Positions 18,504 through 27,079 of a stretch of 64,000 nt of DNA are shown here, piece after piece. A program made the translations under genes and the position numbers. The stretch comes from an uncultured Marinifilum sp. GTDB taxonomy: Bacteria; Bacteroidota; Bacteroidia; Bacteroidales; Marinifilaceae. A model generated the notes under the pieces. It was given only the letters and a program-made list of their open reading frames with translations. It had not been told where the DNA came from and ran no database searches. The stretch is from contig NZ_OY781918.1 in NCBI RefSeq assembly GCF_963677195.1, positions 856,923 to 920,922 of the forward strand. The letters run 5' to 3'. Positions within the stretch are counted from its first letter, which is position 1. Every line of letters starts with the position of its first letter.

Positions 18504-19062
18504 CATATACGTCATTAAATTCATTATCATTTTTAATACTTTCAATCAGCATTTGTTTACACCGATATCTTCTCTTTTTAGCATACTTCTCGCTTTTAAA
18601 GCCCATAATTTCGGCTATTTCTTTAAGTGAGACTTTATCCAGTGCCATTTGAAGTATTTTTTTGCAATCGGGACCTAATTGTTGGAAGTGCTTTTGATAC
18701 AATCGAAACTTTTCAGTACGATCGTAGGTAGGCGAAGCTTCGTCTAACCTATTTTCAATAATTCCTTCCGAATTAATCTCATTGCTATTTTTCCTTTTTT
18801 CAAGTTGTTTTAACCATAAAAGTCTGCAAATGGAATAGATGTATGTTTTAAAGTTACAAGTAAGAACCAAAGGTTCCTTTTTCATTTTACGATAGATTAC
18901 AATAATAGCTTCCTGAAAAAGATCGCGTGCATCTTCTTCGCTTCCATTATTGTTTTCTATAAAATTGCAGATACTAGGAAAGAATGTTTTGTAGATGTAG
19001 TTTAATACATCATTATTACTCATACTTATTCCTTCAAGTATCGCTTCAGTAGTGTAATCCAT
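18496..19062 (-). CDS. ECF-like sigma-70 family RNA polymerase sigma factor
   Basis: 188 residues with region 2 (EDARDLFQEAIIVIYRKM, then YIYSICRLLWLKQLEKR) and region 4 helix-turn-helix (SLKEIAEIMGFKSEKYAKKR). Its own upstream region carries the 37-bp element also found before the GG-peptide array, which suggests autoregulation and control of the peptides. The -10-like part ends only about 7 bp before ATG 19062, so either the mRNA is nearly leaderless or translation starts at the in-frame ATG 19023 (MSNNDVLNYIY). First gene of an operon with the membrane-bound TPR partner. Confidence 0.85.
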   Translation of the reverse strand: MDYTTEAILEGISMSNNDVLNYIYKTFFPSICNFIENNNGSEEDARDLFQEAIIVIYRKMKKEPLVLTCNFKTYIYSICRLLWLKQLEKRKNSNEINSEGIIENRLDEASPTYDRTEKFRLYQKHFQQLGPDCKKILQMALDKVSLKEIAEIMGFKSEKYAKKRRYRCKQMLIESIKNDNEFNDVYDE

Positions 19063-19069
19063 ATTTTCT

Positions 19070-19106
19070 ATCCCTTTATTCCTTTAAAAGCAAAAAGGTA
19101 ACCCTC
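19070..19106 (-). promoter_or_regulatory. Shared ECF-type promoter element upstream of the sigma-factor gene
   Basis: Minus-strand reading GAGGGTTACCTTTTT, 9 variable bases, GGAATAAAGGG, then AT. It matches the element at the peptide array in both conserved blocks and in spacing, whereas the bases between the blocks differ. That pattern is expected of a promoter and not of a simple duplication. Confidence 0.7.
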
Positions 19107-19359
19107 AAAAAGTGAAAAATTTTCAAAAAAATACCAATGCGGCATTTAAGTTGCTGAAAATGAATAAAATAATTTTATTATTTTTTTTTAGTTTTTAACC
19201 AACTTAGAGTTGAGAATGTAAAAATTAACATAAATTAAAGCAATATACTCTATTTTTATAAAAATGGTTACTAGTGTAGTATGATTTTTTTTTTGATGAA
19301 TCGATTAATTTTAAATATAAATAAGTGTTATAGTAGTGGGAAAGTAAAATTTTGGAAAT

Positions 19360-19397
19360 AAAAAAAACCGACTTTCAAATGAAAACCGGTTTTTTTT
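19360..19397 (-). terminator. Terminator of the tRNA-Val pair
   Basis: AAAAAAAACCG / CGGTTTTTTTT stem just beyond the 3' end of the distal tRNA gene; read on the minus strand it ends in a T-run. Confidence 0.6.
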
Positions 19398-19398
19398 G

Positions 19399-19473
19399 TG
19401 GGCGATATAGGATTCGAACCTATGACCCCTTGGGTGTAAACCAAGTGCTCTGAACCAACTGAGCTAATCGCCC
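19399..19473 (-). tRNA. tRNA-Val (anticodon TAC)
   Basis: Acceptor stem GGGCGAT / ATCGCCC, D-arm AGCTCAGTTGGTTCAGAGC, anticodon loop TTTACAC with anticodon TAC, and T-arm with GGTTCGAATCC. The 3' CCA is not encoded. It is the distal gene of an identical tandem pair. Confidence 0.95.
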
Positions 19474-19502
19474 GTACTATTGGGATTTTTTTTTGCTTTT
19501 TG

Positions 19503-19577
19503 TGGGCGATATAGGATTCGAACCTATGACCCCTTGGGTGTAAACCAAGTGCTCTGAACCAACTGAGCTAATCGCCC
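19503..19577 (-). tRNA. tRNA-Val (anticodon TAC), second identical copy
   Basis: Same sequence as the neighbouring tRNA over all 75 positions, separated by 29 bp. Both read leftward and end at one terminator, so they are probably one transcript. Confidence 0.95.
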
Positions 19578-19717
19578 TTGCCCTTAAAAGCGATGCAAAT
19601 ATAGGATGGAATATTTTTATCTGCAAGAATAATTTTCAAAAAAGTGAAATTATTTTTTCTAAAAGGCTTAATATTGCAGGAAAACTTTAATTTTAAGTCT
19701 CATAAAAAATTGATACT

Positions 19718-20080
19718 ATGGAGAATAATTTAGAAAGTGATTGGAATAGACTATTATATAAAATTTCTGAAGATTTTAATGTTGATGCCGATTTAAATGG
19801 TACTCTTTTGCTAATTGGCATACAAGAACGTGGTTTAGGATTTAAAGAAGAATATTCGAAGGATGATAAAATGGACCATATTAATTTAGCAACTTGTATG
19901 CTTTTAACAAGATGGAATTACTACGAAAAAACTGGATTAGATGAGAATAACTGGCCAATATTTAAAAAGAATAAGATGGTTCCTCCTTTCTCGAAAGAAA
20001 AAGAAGATCAGCTCTTAAAGTCATCAATAGTTGAATATTTTAAGAATAATGGTTACTTAGAAACACAACAAACAAAATAA
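19718..20080 (+). CDS. Conserved hypothetical cytoplasmic protein
   Basis: 120 residues, acidic, no signal peptide or membrane helix. The sequence (MENNLESDWNRLLYKISE, DLNGTLLLIGIQERGLG, HINLATCMLLTRWNYYEKTG) looks like a small conserved Bacteroidota protein, but I cannot name the family. It begins after a typical AT-rich leader and is followed 7 bp later by a cyclophilin gene, so the two are likely co-transcribed. Confidence 0.75.
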   Translation: MENNLESDWNRLLYKISEDFNVDADLNGTLLLIGIQERGLGFKEEYSKDDKMDHINLATCMLLTRWNYYEKTGLDENNWPIFKKNKMVPPFSKEKEDQLLKSSIVEYFKNNGYLETQQTK

Positions 20081-20087
20081 AAAAGCA

Positions 20088-20900
20088 ATGAAAAAATTAT
20101 TTTACCTACTTGTTTTAATTTCATTTATATCTTGTCAGCAAAAGCTTGAGTTGGGCAAAAAAAACCGAATTGTTGAGATAGAGACAGAATTTGGACTCAT
20201 GAAAGTTAAACTGTACGATGAAACACCAAAACACAGAGATAACTTTTTAAAATTAGCTTACGCCGATTATTTTAATGGAACATTATTTCATAGGGTTATT
20301 GATGGTTTTATGATTCAAGGTGGAGATCCGGATTCGAAAGCTGCCAAAACTGGACAGAGATTGGGAGAAGGTGGTCCAGGATATCAGATTGACGCAGAAA
20401 TTAGACCAGAATTATTTCATAAACGTGGTGTTATTGCAGCAGCTCGTGAAGGAGATGATGTAAATCCGGAAAAAAAATCGGCCGGATCGCAATTTTATCT
20501 GGCACAGGGAACTGTTTATACCAAAGGTGCTTTGGATACTCTTGTTATGAAAATTAATAGCAAATTAAAAAGTAAAATTTTTAATATCAAGCAAAAAGAG
20601 AATGCCGAAGCAATTATGAAATTACAGGCTGAGGGTGAAATTGAAAAGATGACTGAGCTGGTCGATAAAATTCAAACTCAGGTAGATTCATTATACGAAA
20701 TTTCGAAAAAAACTTTATCTCCCGAACAAATTAACGCTTACACAAGTGTTGGTGGTATTCCTCATTTAGATGGAAATTACACTGTTTTTGGAGAGCTTAT
20801 TGATGGTATGGAAATTATCGATAGTATTGCTAAACTTGAAAAAGACGATTTCGACAGACCTTTGAAAGATATATCAATGAAAATTAAAATAATACAATAA
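20088..20900 (+). CDS. Cyclophilin-type peptidyl-prolyl isomerase, lipoprotein
   Basis: Catalyses cis-trans isomerisation of prolyl bonds. 270 residues. A lipoprotein signal (LLVLISFISC, Cys17) suggests membrane anchoring in the periplasm. The cyclophilin domain is split: an N-terminal half (DETPKHRDNFLKL, FNGTLFHRVIDGFMIQGGDP) and a C-terminal half (VGGIPHLDGNYTVFGELIDG) are separated by a lysine-rich helical insert of about 70 residues (around 150-220). The next gene is a paralogue with the same split architecture. A terminator follows directly. Confidence 0.9.
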   Translation: MKKLFYLLVLISFISCQQKLELGKKNRIVEIETEFGLMKVKLYDETPKHRDNFLKLAYADYFNGTLFHRVIDGFMIQGGDPDSKAAKTGQRLGEGGPGYQIDAEIRPELFHKRGVIAAAREGDDVNPEKKSAGSQFYLAQGTVYTKGALDTLVMKINSKLKSKIFNIKQKENAEAIMKLQAEGEIEKMTELVDKIQTQVDSLYEISKKTLSPEQINAYTSVGGIPHLDGNYTVFGELIDGMEIIDSIAKLEKDDFDRPLKDISMKIKIIQ

Positions 20901-20915
20901 TTTATTTTCTATTTT

Positions 20916-20946
20916 AAGCTCTGCTAACTTGCAGAGCTTTTTTTTT
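20916..20946 (+). terminator. Rho-independent terminator
   Basis: AAGCTCTGC / GCAGAGCTT stem with a 6-nt loop and a long T-run. Confidence 0.9.
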
Positions 20947-20999
20947 GCATAAAAAGTATCATCACTTATCTTAGTTCCGATTTTTTAAAAGATATATTT

Positions 21000-21824
21000 A
21001 TGAATATTCGCAGACATTTAATTTTACTATTATTTGTTGTTTTTATTGGTAAAAGTGTTTATTCACAGGCTACCAATTCAATAATTTTAATAGAAACCAA
21101 TCTCGGAAACATGAAGTTTATGCTGTATAAAGATACACCTAAGCATAGGAAAAACTTTCTTCAGCTAATAGAGAATAAACATTTCGATGGTACTTTATTT
21201 TACCGCGTTATTAAAGGTTTTGTAGCTCAGGGCGGATCGCAGGATTCACGAAATGCACCAGCTGGAAAAATGATTGGTTATGGTGCTGCGAATCGAAGTA
21301 TTGAATCGGAATTTAATCCACATTATTTTCATAAAAAAGGAGCCTTAGCTTCTCCACGACAGCCCGATAAGGTTAATATATTTAAGGAATCGGATGTATC
21401 TCAATTTTACATAGCTCATGGTAAAGTTTTTACCAATGAGGAGTTAAATGCTATGGAAAAAGAGGTAAACGGACCTTTAAGAAAGAAAATTGTGAAAAGA
21501 TATCTTACCAAAAGTAAGAGAGCAGTTCTCGATTCTTTAAAAAAAGCAAAGAAAGTGGAAGAGTTTCGGGCTATTGCTAAAAAAATAAAAGAATCAATAG
21601 AGTTTGATTACAGCAGCTCGCGCGAGAAATTAGAATTTTCTGAGGCACAACGAAAGGTATATACCACAGTTGGTGGGGTTCCTCACCTGGATAATAACTA
21701 CACTGTTTTTGGAGAAATTATTAGCGGCTTAAATGTGCTCGAAAAAATTGCAAATCTAAAAACAGATTCTAACGATCGACCTTATACCGATGTAAAAATG
21801 AAAGTTAAAATCTTAAAGTATTAA
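21000..21824 (+). CDS. Cyclophilin-type peptidyl-prolyl isomerase, periplasmic
   Basis: 274 residues with a cleavable signal peptide (HLILLLFVVFIGKSVYSQ). The cyclophilin halves (DTPKHRKNFLQL, FDGTLFYRVIKGFVAQGGS; VGGVPHLDNNYTVFGEI) again flank a charged helical insert. It is a paralogue of the upstream lipoprotein but lacks the lipobox, so the pair probably serve membrane-bound and soluble periplasmic folding. The intervening terminator suggests it has its own promoter. Confidence 0.9.
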   Translation: MNIRRHLILLLFVVFIGKSVYSQATNSIILIETNLGNMKFMLYKDTPKHRKNFLQLIENKHFDGTLFYRVIKGFVAQGGSQDSRNAPAGKMIGYGAANRSIESEFNPHYFHKKGALASPRQPDKVNIFKESDVSQFYIAHGKVFTNEELNAMEKEVNGPLRKKIVKRYLTKSKRAVLDSLKKAKKVEEFRAIAKKIKESIEFDYSSSREKLEFSEAQRKVYTTVGGVPHLDNNYTVFGEIISGLNVLEKIANLKTDSNDRPYTDVKMKVKILKY

Positions 21825-21913
21825 ATCTGATATTTGGGTAAATATTAAATTAACTTTTATCAATAATAAGGTATTTAGCCTTTTGCTTTTAACCAATGAG
21901 AAAAAAGTTTTTG

Positions 21914-21921
21914 TAACTTTG
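21914..21921 (+). promoter_or_regulatory. Probable -7 element of the pheS promoter
   Basis: TAACTTTG matches the Bacteroidota TAnnTTTG element and lies 33 bp before the pheS ATG. No TTG at the ideal distance was found, so this is a partial match. Confidence 0.35.
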
Positions 21922-21953
21922 CCGACCATTGCAATAAATAAAGAAGTTATAAC

Positions 21954-22976
21954 ATGCTTGACAAAATAAATAATCTACTTGAAGAGCTGAACGGATTTTC
22001 GGCTACAACCATTGAAGAAGTTGAACAGTTCAGAATTAAGCACCTTAGTAAAAAAGGTAGTATTGCTTCGCTGTTTGCCGATTTTAAAACTGTTGCAAAC
22101 GAAGAGAAAAAAGCTGTTGGTAAAGCTTTAAACGAACTTAAAACTGTTGCTTTAGATAAAGTAAATGCATTAAAAGATAGTTTTGCCGGAGCCGAGTTCG
22201 GAAAATCAGGATTAGATTTAACTTTGTCGGGCGATCCGGTTAAATTAGGTTCTCGTCATCCGCTTTCCTTGGTAAGAAACGAAATTACCGAAATTTTCTC
22301 TCGTTTAGGATTTACCATTTCCGAAGGACCAGAGATTGAAGACGATTGGCATAACTTTTCATCATTAAACTTTCCTGAAGAACATCCAGCGCGTGATATG
22401 CAGGATACTTTCTTTATTGAAAAAAATCCAGATGTAATTTTACGTACTCATACCTCTTCGGTACAAGCACACGATATGTCTGAAATGGAATTACCAATTC
22501 GTTGTTTAACACCTGGTAGGGTATTTCGTAACGAGGCTATTTCTGCTCGTGCTCATTGTATATTTCACCAAATTGAGTGTTTGTATATTGATGAAAATGT
22601 TTCCTTTGCAGATTTAAAGCAAACTCTTACTTATTTTGCAAAAGAGTTTTTTGGAGAGAAAACAGAGATTCGTTTGCGTCCATCATATTTCCCATTTACC
22701 GAGCCATCGGCCGAGGTTGATGTTACCTGTTCGCTTTGTGGCGGAAAAGGCTGTAATGTTTGTAAAGGAACTGGTTGGTTAGAGATTTTAGGTTGTGGTA
22801 TGGTCGATCCAAATGTATTGGAATTGAATGGTATCGACAACAAAAAATATTCAGGATTTGCTTTAGGAATGGGAATCGAACGTATTACCATGTTAAAATA
22901 TGGTATTAACGATTTACGTTTATTTTTCGAGAACGATATTCGTTTTCTTGAGCAGTTTACTGCAGGAGGATTCTAA
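21954..22976 (+). CDS. pheS: Phenylalanyl-tRNA synthetase alpha subunit
   Basis: Catalytic subunit of the alpha2-beta2 enzyme that charges tRNA-Phe. 340 residues: N-terminal coiled coil (1-90), then the class II core with HPLSLVRNEITEIFSRLGF, RTHTSSVQAHDM, the motif 2 region FRNEAISARAHCIFHQIE, and motif 3 GFALGMGIERITMLKYGI. A CxxC-rich segment (CSLCGGKGCNVCKGTGW) is normal for this clade. pheT is not adjacent, as in many Bacteroidota. A perfect hairpin terminator follows. Confidence 0.97.
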   Translation: MLDKINNLLEELNGFSATTIEEVEQFRIKHLSKKGSIASLFADFKTVANEEKKAVGKALNELKTVALDKVNALKDSFAGAEFGKSGLDLTLSGDPVKLGSRHPLSLVRNEITEIFSRLGFTISEGPEIEDDWHNFSSLNFPEEHPARDMQDTFFIEKNPDVILRTHTSSVQAHDMSEMELPIRCLTPGRVFRNEAISARAHCIFHQIECLYIDENVSFADLKQTLTYFAKEFFGEKTEIRLRPSYFPFTEPSAEVDVTCSLCGGKGCNVCKGTGWLEILGCGMVDPNVLELNGIDNKKYSGFALGMGIERITMLKYGINDLRLFFENDIRFLEQFTAGGF

Positions 22977-23000
22977 AGAATTATCTATACAATTATATAA

Positions 23001-23040
23001 AAATATGCCATCTGTTCATTCGGATGGCATATTTTAATTT
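23001..23040 (+). terminator. Terminator of pheS
   Basis: AAATATGCCATC / GATGGCATATTT, a perfect 12-bp stem with a 10-nt loop, followed by T-rich sequence. Confidence 0.8.
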
Positions 23041-23112
23041 GTAAAGTTTCAACCAGCAAAACCCAAACTCCAAAAATCAAGTTTAACATGTTTGAGATTT
23101 GGATATTGGATT

Positions 23113-23532
23113 TTATTCATTGTGATAAATAATCTCCGAAGTAACAGGAATTACTTGCTTGTATAAAGCACTTACACCGCAATATTCTTCTTCCGACAAT
23201 TTTACGGCTCGTTCAAGTTTTTTTGTAGGTAAATCAGTACCAAAAAATTCATAAACCACGTGCATGTTTTTGTAATAGCTAGGTTTTGTTTGAGTTAACT
23301 CTCCCTCTACACTTACTTTTATATCCCGAACTTCCACTCTCATTTTTTTTAGAATTAATGCCATATCAATTCCAGTGCATCCAGCCAAAGAGGTTAGTAA
23401 TAGTTTTTTAGGACTACATCCTTTGTTATCACCACCAAGCTCTATAGTTGCATCGGTAATTATCTTATGACCATCCATATCTGCTTCATAGGCTAAATTA
23501 CCCAGCCAGTTCATTTCTACCTTGTGTTTCAT
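23113..23532 (-). CDS. OsmC-family peroxiredoxin-like protein
   Basis: 139 residues of the OsmC/Ohr fold. The conserved GCSPKKLLLTSLAGCTGIDM carries the first redox cysteine and EEYCGVSALY the second. Such proteins reduce organic hydroperoxides or act in sulfur handling. The short form without an Ohr-like N-terminus fits the YhfA/OsmC subgroup. It is convergent with pheS and divergent from the Crp/Fnr regulator, which might control it (inference). Confidence 0.88.
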   Translation of the reverse strand: MKHKVEMNWLGNLAYEADMDGHKIITDATIELGGDNKGCSPKKLLLTSLAGCTGIDMALILKKMRVEVRDIKVSVEGELTQTKPSYYKNMHVVYEFFGTDLPTKKLERAVKLSEEEYCGVSALYKQVIPVTSEIIYHNE

Positions 23533-23845
23533 ATCTATAAAAAAGTTACAAGTTTAAAGTTAAAAAGTATCAAGTTAAACGACCTGTTACTATATTTCTA
23601 ACTTATTTTATAATTGTGAATTTTGTATATCTATAAAAATAAAAGTTTAATTTGAAATAAGCTTGCAAATTGCTATTGGATATGTAAAACTTAAATTAGT
23701 ATATTTAAACCTGATTCTGAGCTTTGGTGAACTTAGAATTAACAACAAACAAACACAGCAAAACGTCCACCTTTTTTTTGTGGATTTTGGAGCACATTAT
23801 TTGATTTATTTATTATTTAATTAGTGATTTCAGAATAAGTTGACA
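23533..23845. other. Intergenic region between osmC-like gene and Crp/Fnr regulator
   Basis: No gene is seen. The AT-rich stretch of about 310 bp should hold divergent promoters. I found no convincing Fnr-type palindrome by eye. Confidence 0.4.
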
Positions 23846-24550
23846 ATGAAGCAAAATTTAGTTCTTCCTAATTGTAATCAATTAGCCGACAAATTCAGCG
23901 AAAGGTTTCATAATCTTTCTACCGATGATAAAAATCTTCTGTTTTGGGACGAAGATGTACATTTTCAAAAAAGAGGAAGCTCAATCTATTCCGAGGGCGA
24001 CTTTGCCAAAGGTTGTTACTTTTTATATTCGGGTATTTTAAAGGTTTTTAAGACAGGTATCGAAGGCAAAGAACAGATTATACGTTTTGCCAAGCCAGGC
24101 GATCTTATAGGCTTTCGTTCGGTATTAAGTCAGGAACGCTTTTGTACCTCGGCAAAAGTTCTCGAAGATGCAGTGGTGAGCTTTATTCCAGGAACAGTTT
24201 TAACTAAATTAATACAGGAAAACTCTAATTTTGCATTAGAGCTTATGCGCATTACTTGTACCGAATTGGGCGAAGCCAACGATTATATTACCGATATTGC
24301 TCAAAAAACGGTTCGCGAACGTTTGGCCGAAGTCTTAATTCATTTAGAAGATAGTTTTGGTTTGAATAGCGAAGGAAGGTTAAATATTTCACTAACAAGA
24401 GAGGAACTAGCCAATATGGTTGGCACGGCAACCGAATCGGTAATTCGATTGTTATCGGAGTTTAAATCGGATAAACTGATAGAATTAAATGGTAGAAAAA
24501 TTAAAATATTAAATAGCAAAGCACTTCGAAAAACCGGTGGATTGCTGTAA
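23846..24550 (+). CDS. Crp/Fnr-family transcriptional regulator
   Basis: 234 residues from ATG 23846. A cyclic-nucleotide-binding-like beta-roll (FAKGCYFLYSGILKVFKTG, KEQIIRFAKPGDLIGFRS) precedes a C-terminal Crp-type helix-turn-helix (TREELANMVGTATESVIRLL). No N-terminal Cys cluster like that of Fnr is present, so iron-sulfur oxygen sensing is unlikely; the ligand is unknown. A TTG two codons upstream is the alternative start. It is followed by a strong terminator. Confidence 0.88.
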   Translation: MKQNLVLPNCNQLADKFSERFHNLSTDDKNLLFWDEDVHFQKRGSSIYSEGDFAKGCYFLYSGILKVFKTGIEGKEQIIRFAKPGDLIGFRSVLSQERFCTSAKVLEDAVVSFIPGTVLTKLIQENSNFALELMRITCTELGEANDYITDIAQKTVRERLAEVLIHLEDSFGLNSEGRLNISLTREELANMVGTATESVIRLLSEFKSDKLIELNGRKIKILNSKALRKTGGLL

Positions 24551-24572
24551 AATATACATTTTGATTTAGTTT

Positions 24573-24605
24573 AAACCCACTCGATTTTTCGGAGTGGGTT
24601 TTTTG
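24573..24605 (+). terminator. Terminator of the Crp/Fnr gene
   Basis: AAACCCACTC / GAGTGGGTTT stem and T-run. The 260 bp that follow, up to 24866, hold no gene that I can see. Confidence 0.85.
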
Positions 24606-24866
24606 TTGGACTTAATAGACGCAGATTAGTAAGATGAATAGAATATTCGCTGATTTTGTACTACTAAAAATGAAAATTAGTTCATGAATAAAATAATTTT
24701 CAATGAAGTTGTTTAGAGTTCTACTGGAATTTCGAGAGTGACTTATTGGTTTTCAGTGGCGAAGCTCAATTTTTTATTGCATAGCCGAAGTTACGTAATA
24801 AAAATTAGCTGATTACAATGGAATCAAGATGTTGTTCGTAGTTTTTCAGGAGGACTTTAAACAACT

Positions 24867-25142
24867 TCAATATACATCCCACAAGTTTTTCATGGTTTTA
24901 CCAAAAAAAATAATGAATAGAATAGAGCTAATTGCAAGACCTATAAATCCATCTGTTTCAGGAACTCGAAAAGCAAAAAACAGTACCAATAGTAAAGAAA
25001 GAATGGTTGCTGAAAGTAATAGATAATCTTTCATAAAACGATATTTGAAATATTTATCAGTTGGTGCGAGTGTTTTCCACTCACACCTATTTTTGGAAAT
25101 ATAAATAATTCGTATGATTACTGTAAATGTAATAATAACCAT
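24867..25142 (-). CDS. Small membrane protein, unknown function
   Basis: 91 residues with three hydrophobic segments (VIITFTVIIRIIYI, LLLSATILSLLLVLFFAF, FIGLAISSILFIIFFG). The family is not recognised. It sits alone at the left edge of the accessory island, on the strand opposite to its neighbours. The length and hydrophobic pattern suggest a real gene, but homology support is lacking. Confidence 0.45.
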   Translation of the reverse strand: MVIITFTVIIRIIYISKNRCEWKTLAPTDKYFKYRFMKDYLLLSATILSLLLVLFFAFRVPETDGFIGLAISSILFIIFFGKTMKNLWDVY

Positions 25143-25177
25143 TAATTATTTAACATTATAAAAATATTTTTTTCCAA

Positions 25178-25605
25178 AACTTAACATTTTTTAGGCTTAC
25201 CTTTCCTACACTAGCCATAAATCACCCCCCCCCCAAAAAAAAAGTAATCATAAAATAAATTTTAAAAACCTTTCTCTCTTTACGCTTGTGGCTTAACTTT
25301 ACAGTAGTTCTATACATGAGTACTATTTTACTTGCACCATAATTTATATTTAGGAGTTTTAGTAAATTACCGCTATTGTTTTTGTAAACAAATAACATCT
25401 AATAAATTTATTATTAGGCATTTATTTTGTAGCTTTATTTTTTCAAATAAAATCTATTAACAATAACAGTAATCGGTTCAATATACATAATTTATTTTTA
25501 TTACCTTTACTATTCCAGTGAGTGTAGTAAACAATAGAATACCGTTCTCCAGCTCAGGTTTTATGGGGAAAGAAATCATCCTTTGAAAGTTAAGAGAATT
25601 AGAAT
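25178..25605 (+). repeat. Leader repeat upstream of hcp copy A (direct repeat of 34803-35227)
   Basis: About 430 bp of non-coding DNA nearly identical to the region upstream of the intact hcp gene, starting at TTTTTTAGGCTTACC. The duplication continues into the hcp coding sequence. It probably contains the hcp promoter. This copy carries a C10-A9 homopolymer tract that the other lacks. Confidence 0.9.
25225..25243 (+). repeat. C10-A9 homopolymer tract
   Basis: Ten C followed by nine A about 360 bp upstream of hcp copy A. The equivalent place in the other copy reads AAAACCCGCAATAAAAAA. Such tracts are prone to slippage. Confidence 0.8.
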
Positions 25606-26289
25606 ATGAGTATAAAAGGAAAAATGTATGTAGACGATCTAGTTTACAACATACGAAGATTAGACTTTGGTTTCGATCAAAAAACAAATGGTACTGCTTC
25701 CTCTCAACCTTTAGGATGATTATTCAATATAGAAGTAGAAAGTCCCAAGAATACCCATTTGTATTCATGGGGAGCCAGCAAGTTCGATATGAAGTACGTT
25801 AAATTGGTATTCACTCCGGTAACCCTTGCCACCAAAAGTCGCACCATCGAGTTGTACGACACCCTTTGCATTGCACACCACGATTACTTTCACAGCGAAG
25901 GCAAAGATCCAATGGTTAGCGTACTTCGACTCTCCCCAGCCATCATCGTTCAAGACGGACGAACCCTGGTGGAGAAAAATTGGAAGGTGAGTGATTTGAG
26001 TCGACAGAATGTGGAGGCTACGGCGGCGCCTGTTGCGAGTGAGCCACAACTGGTAAATTATTTTATCACTGATAGTTCCGGAAATGAACTTGAAGAATAC
26101 AATACTGGAGATAAAATCATTCTACAAATTGAAACAGAAAATAGAATTGGTGATGTGTTGACTATTAATTTAGAAGATAAAACACATGATTTTAAATACA
26201 ATAACAACATTTTAGTTAACGATACTCTTACATGCGTTATTGGTGATGATTTAGAGAAGATCGAATTGGAAGTTATTAAACAGGGATAA
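25606..26289 (+). pseudogene. hcp (TssD) copy A with in-frame TGA at codon 38
   Basis: Type VI secretion tube protein (Hcp/TssD, Bacteroidota type). Compared with the intact gene at 35228, this copy has TGA in place of GGA at 25717-25719 and lacks 6 bp (two codons) just before. The rest of the frame is intact, with TssD core motifs (FNIEVESPKNTH, MKYVKLVFTPVT, HSEGKDPMVSVLRLSP) and a C-terminal extension of about 90 residues that differs from the intact copy at its end. A TTG at 25759 could start only a truncated product lacking the first strands. It is 2 bp from the GH19-like effector gene, its presumed cargo. Confidence 0.75.
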
Positions 26290-27079
26290 AAATGGGAAAG
26301 AATACTTTTAGAATATCATTTGATGATGGTACTACAAAATCGGTAAGTATTGAAATTGTGGATGACTATGTTTGTAAATATTGTGATGATGAAATTACAT
26401 TAGACCAAATTAAAAAGACTATAGGAGGAACAGTAGGATCAAACCAAATTACTAATATTAATAAAGTTTTACCTTTCATTAATAAGTATAGAAAAGATTT
26501 TGGTTTAGATACATGTCTAAAAAAAGCTCATTTTCTAGCACAAATTACTCATGAAAGTAATAAATTTAATTCTCTTGAAGAATACGAAAGGTGGAATTAC
26601 AGATCAAATAATAAAGCAACTGGAAAAATTGTAAGTTTACCAGGAGTATTTAGTAACACTGCTATTGAATTTGATGAAATTATGGGTAAATCTCTTAAAG
26701 AGCATTTAATCGAAATATTTACTATTAAAGACGATAAAGATAATGTGTTAACAAAGACAAATGAAGAAATCAAAAAAGTACTTTTAGACAATAAAGTTAA
26801 AGTAGTAGATAAAAAACTTTACACCAATTATCAGCAAGGTGAAGAACTTTTAAAAGAAGTTAAAGAGAAAAAGAAAAAAGAGGATGGTACTGAAACAGAA
26901 GTAATCAAATTTAAAATATATCTTAAAAACCATTCTCATTTTGGTATTCCGCTCTTATCTCGAATGTACGCACCTTATCCTGGAGACAAACGTAGTTTAG
27001 GAAATGGCGATGAACTTTCAAGAGATGGATGGAAATATAAAGGAAGAGGTTTAAAACAGTTAACAGGAATTGGTAATTA

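Noticed and set aside
19399..19577. Tandem identical tRNA-Val genes as an integration hot spot
   Set aside because: No integrase, phage genes or partial tRNA copies are seen nearby; simple gene duplication explains them.
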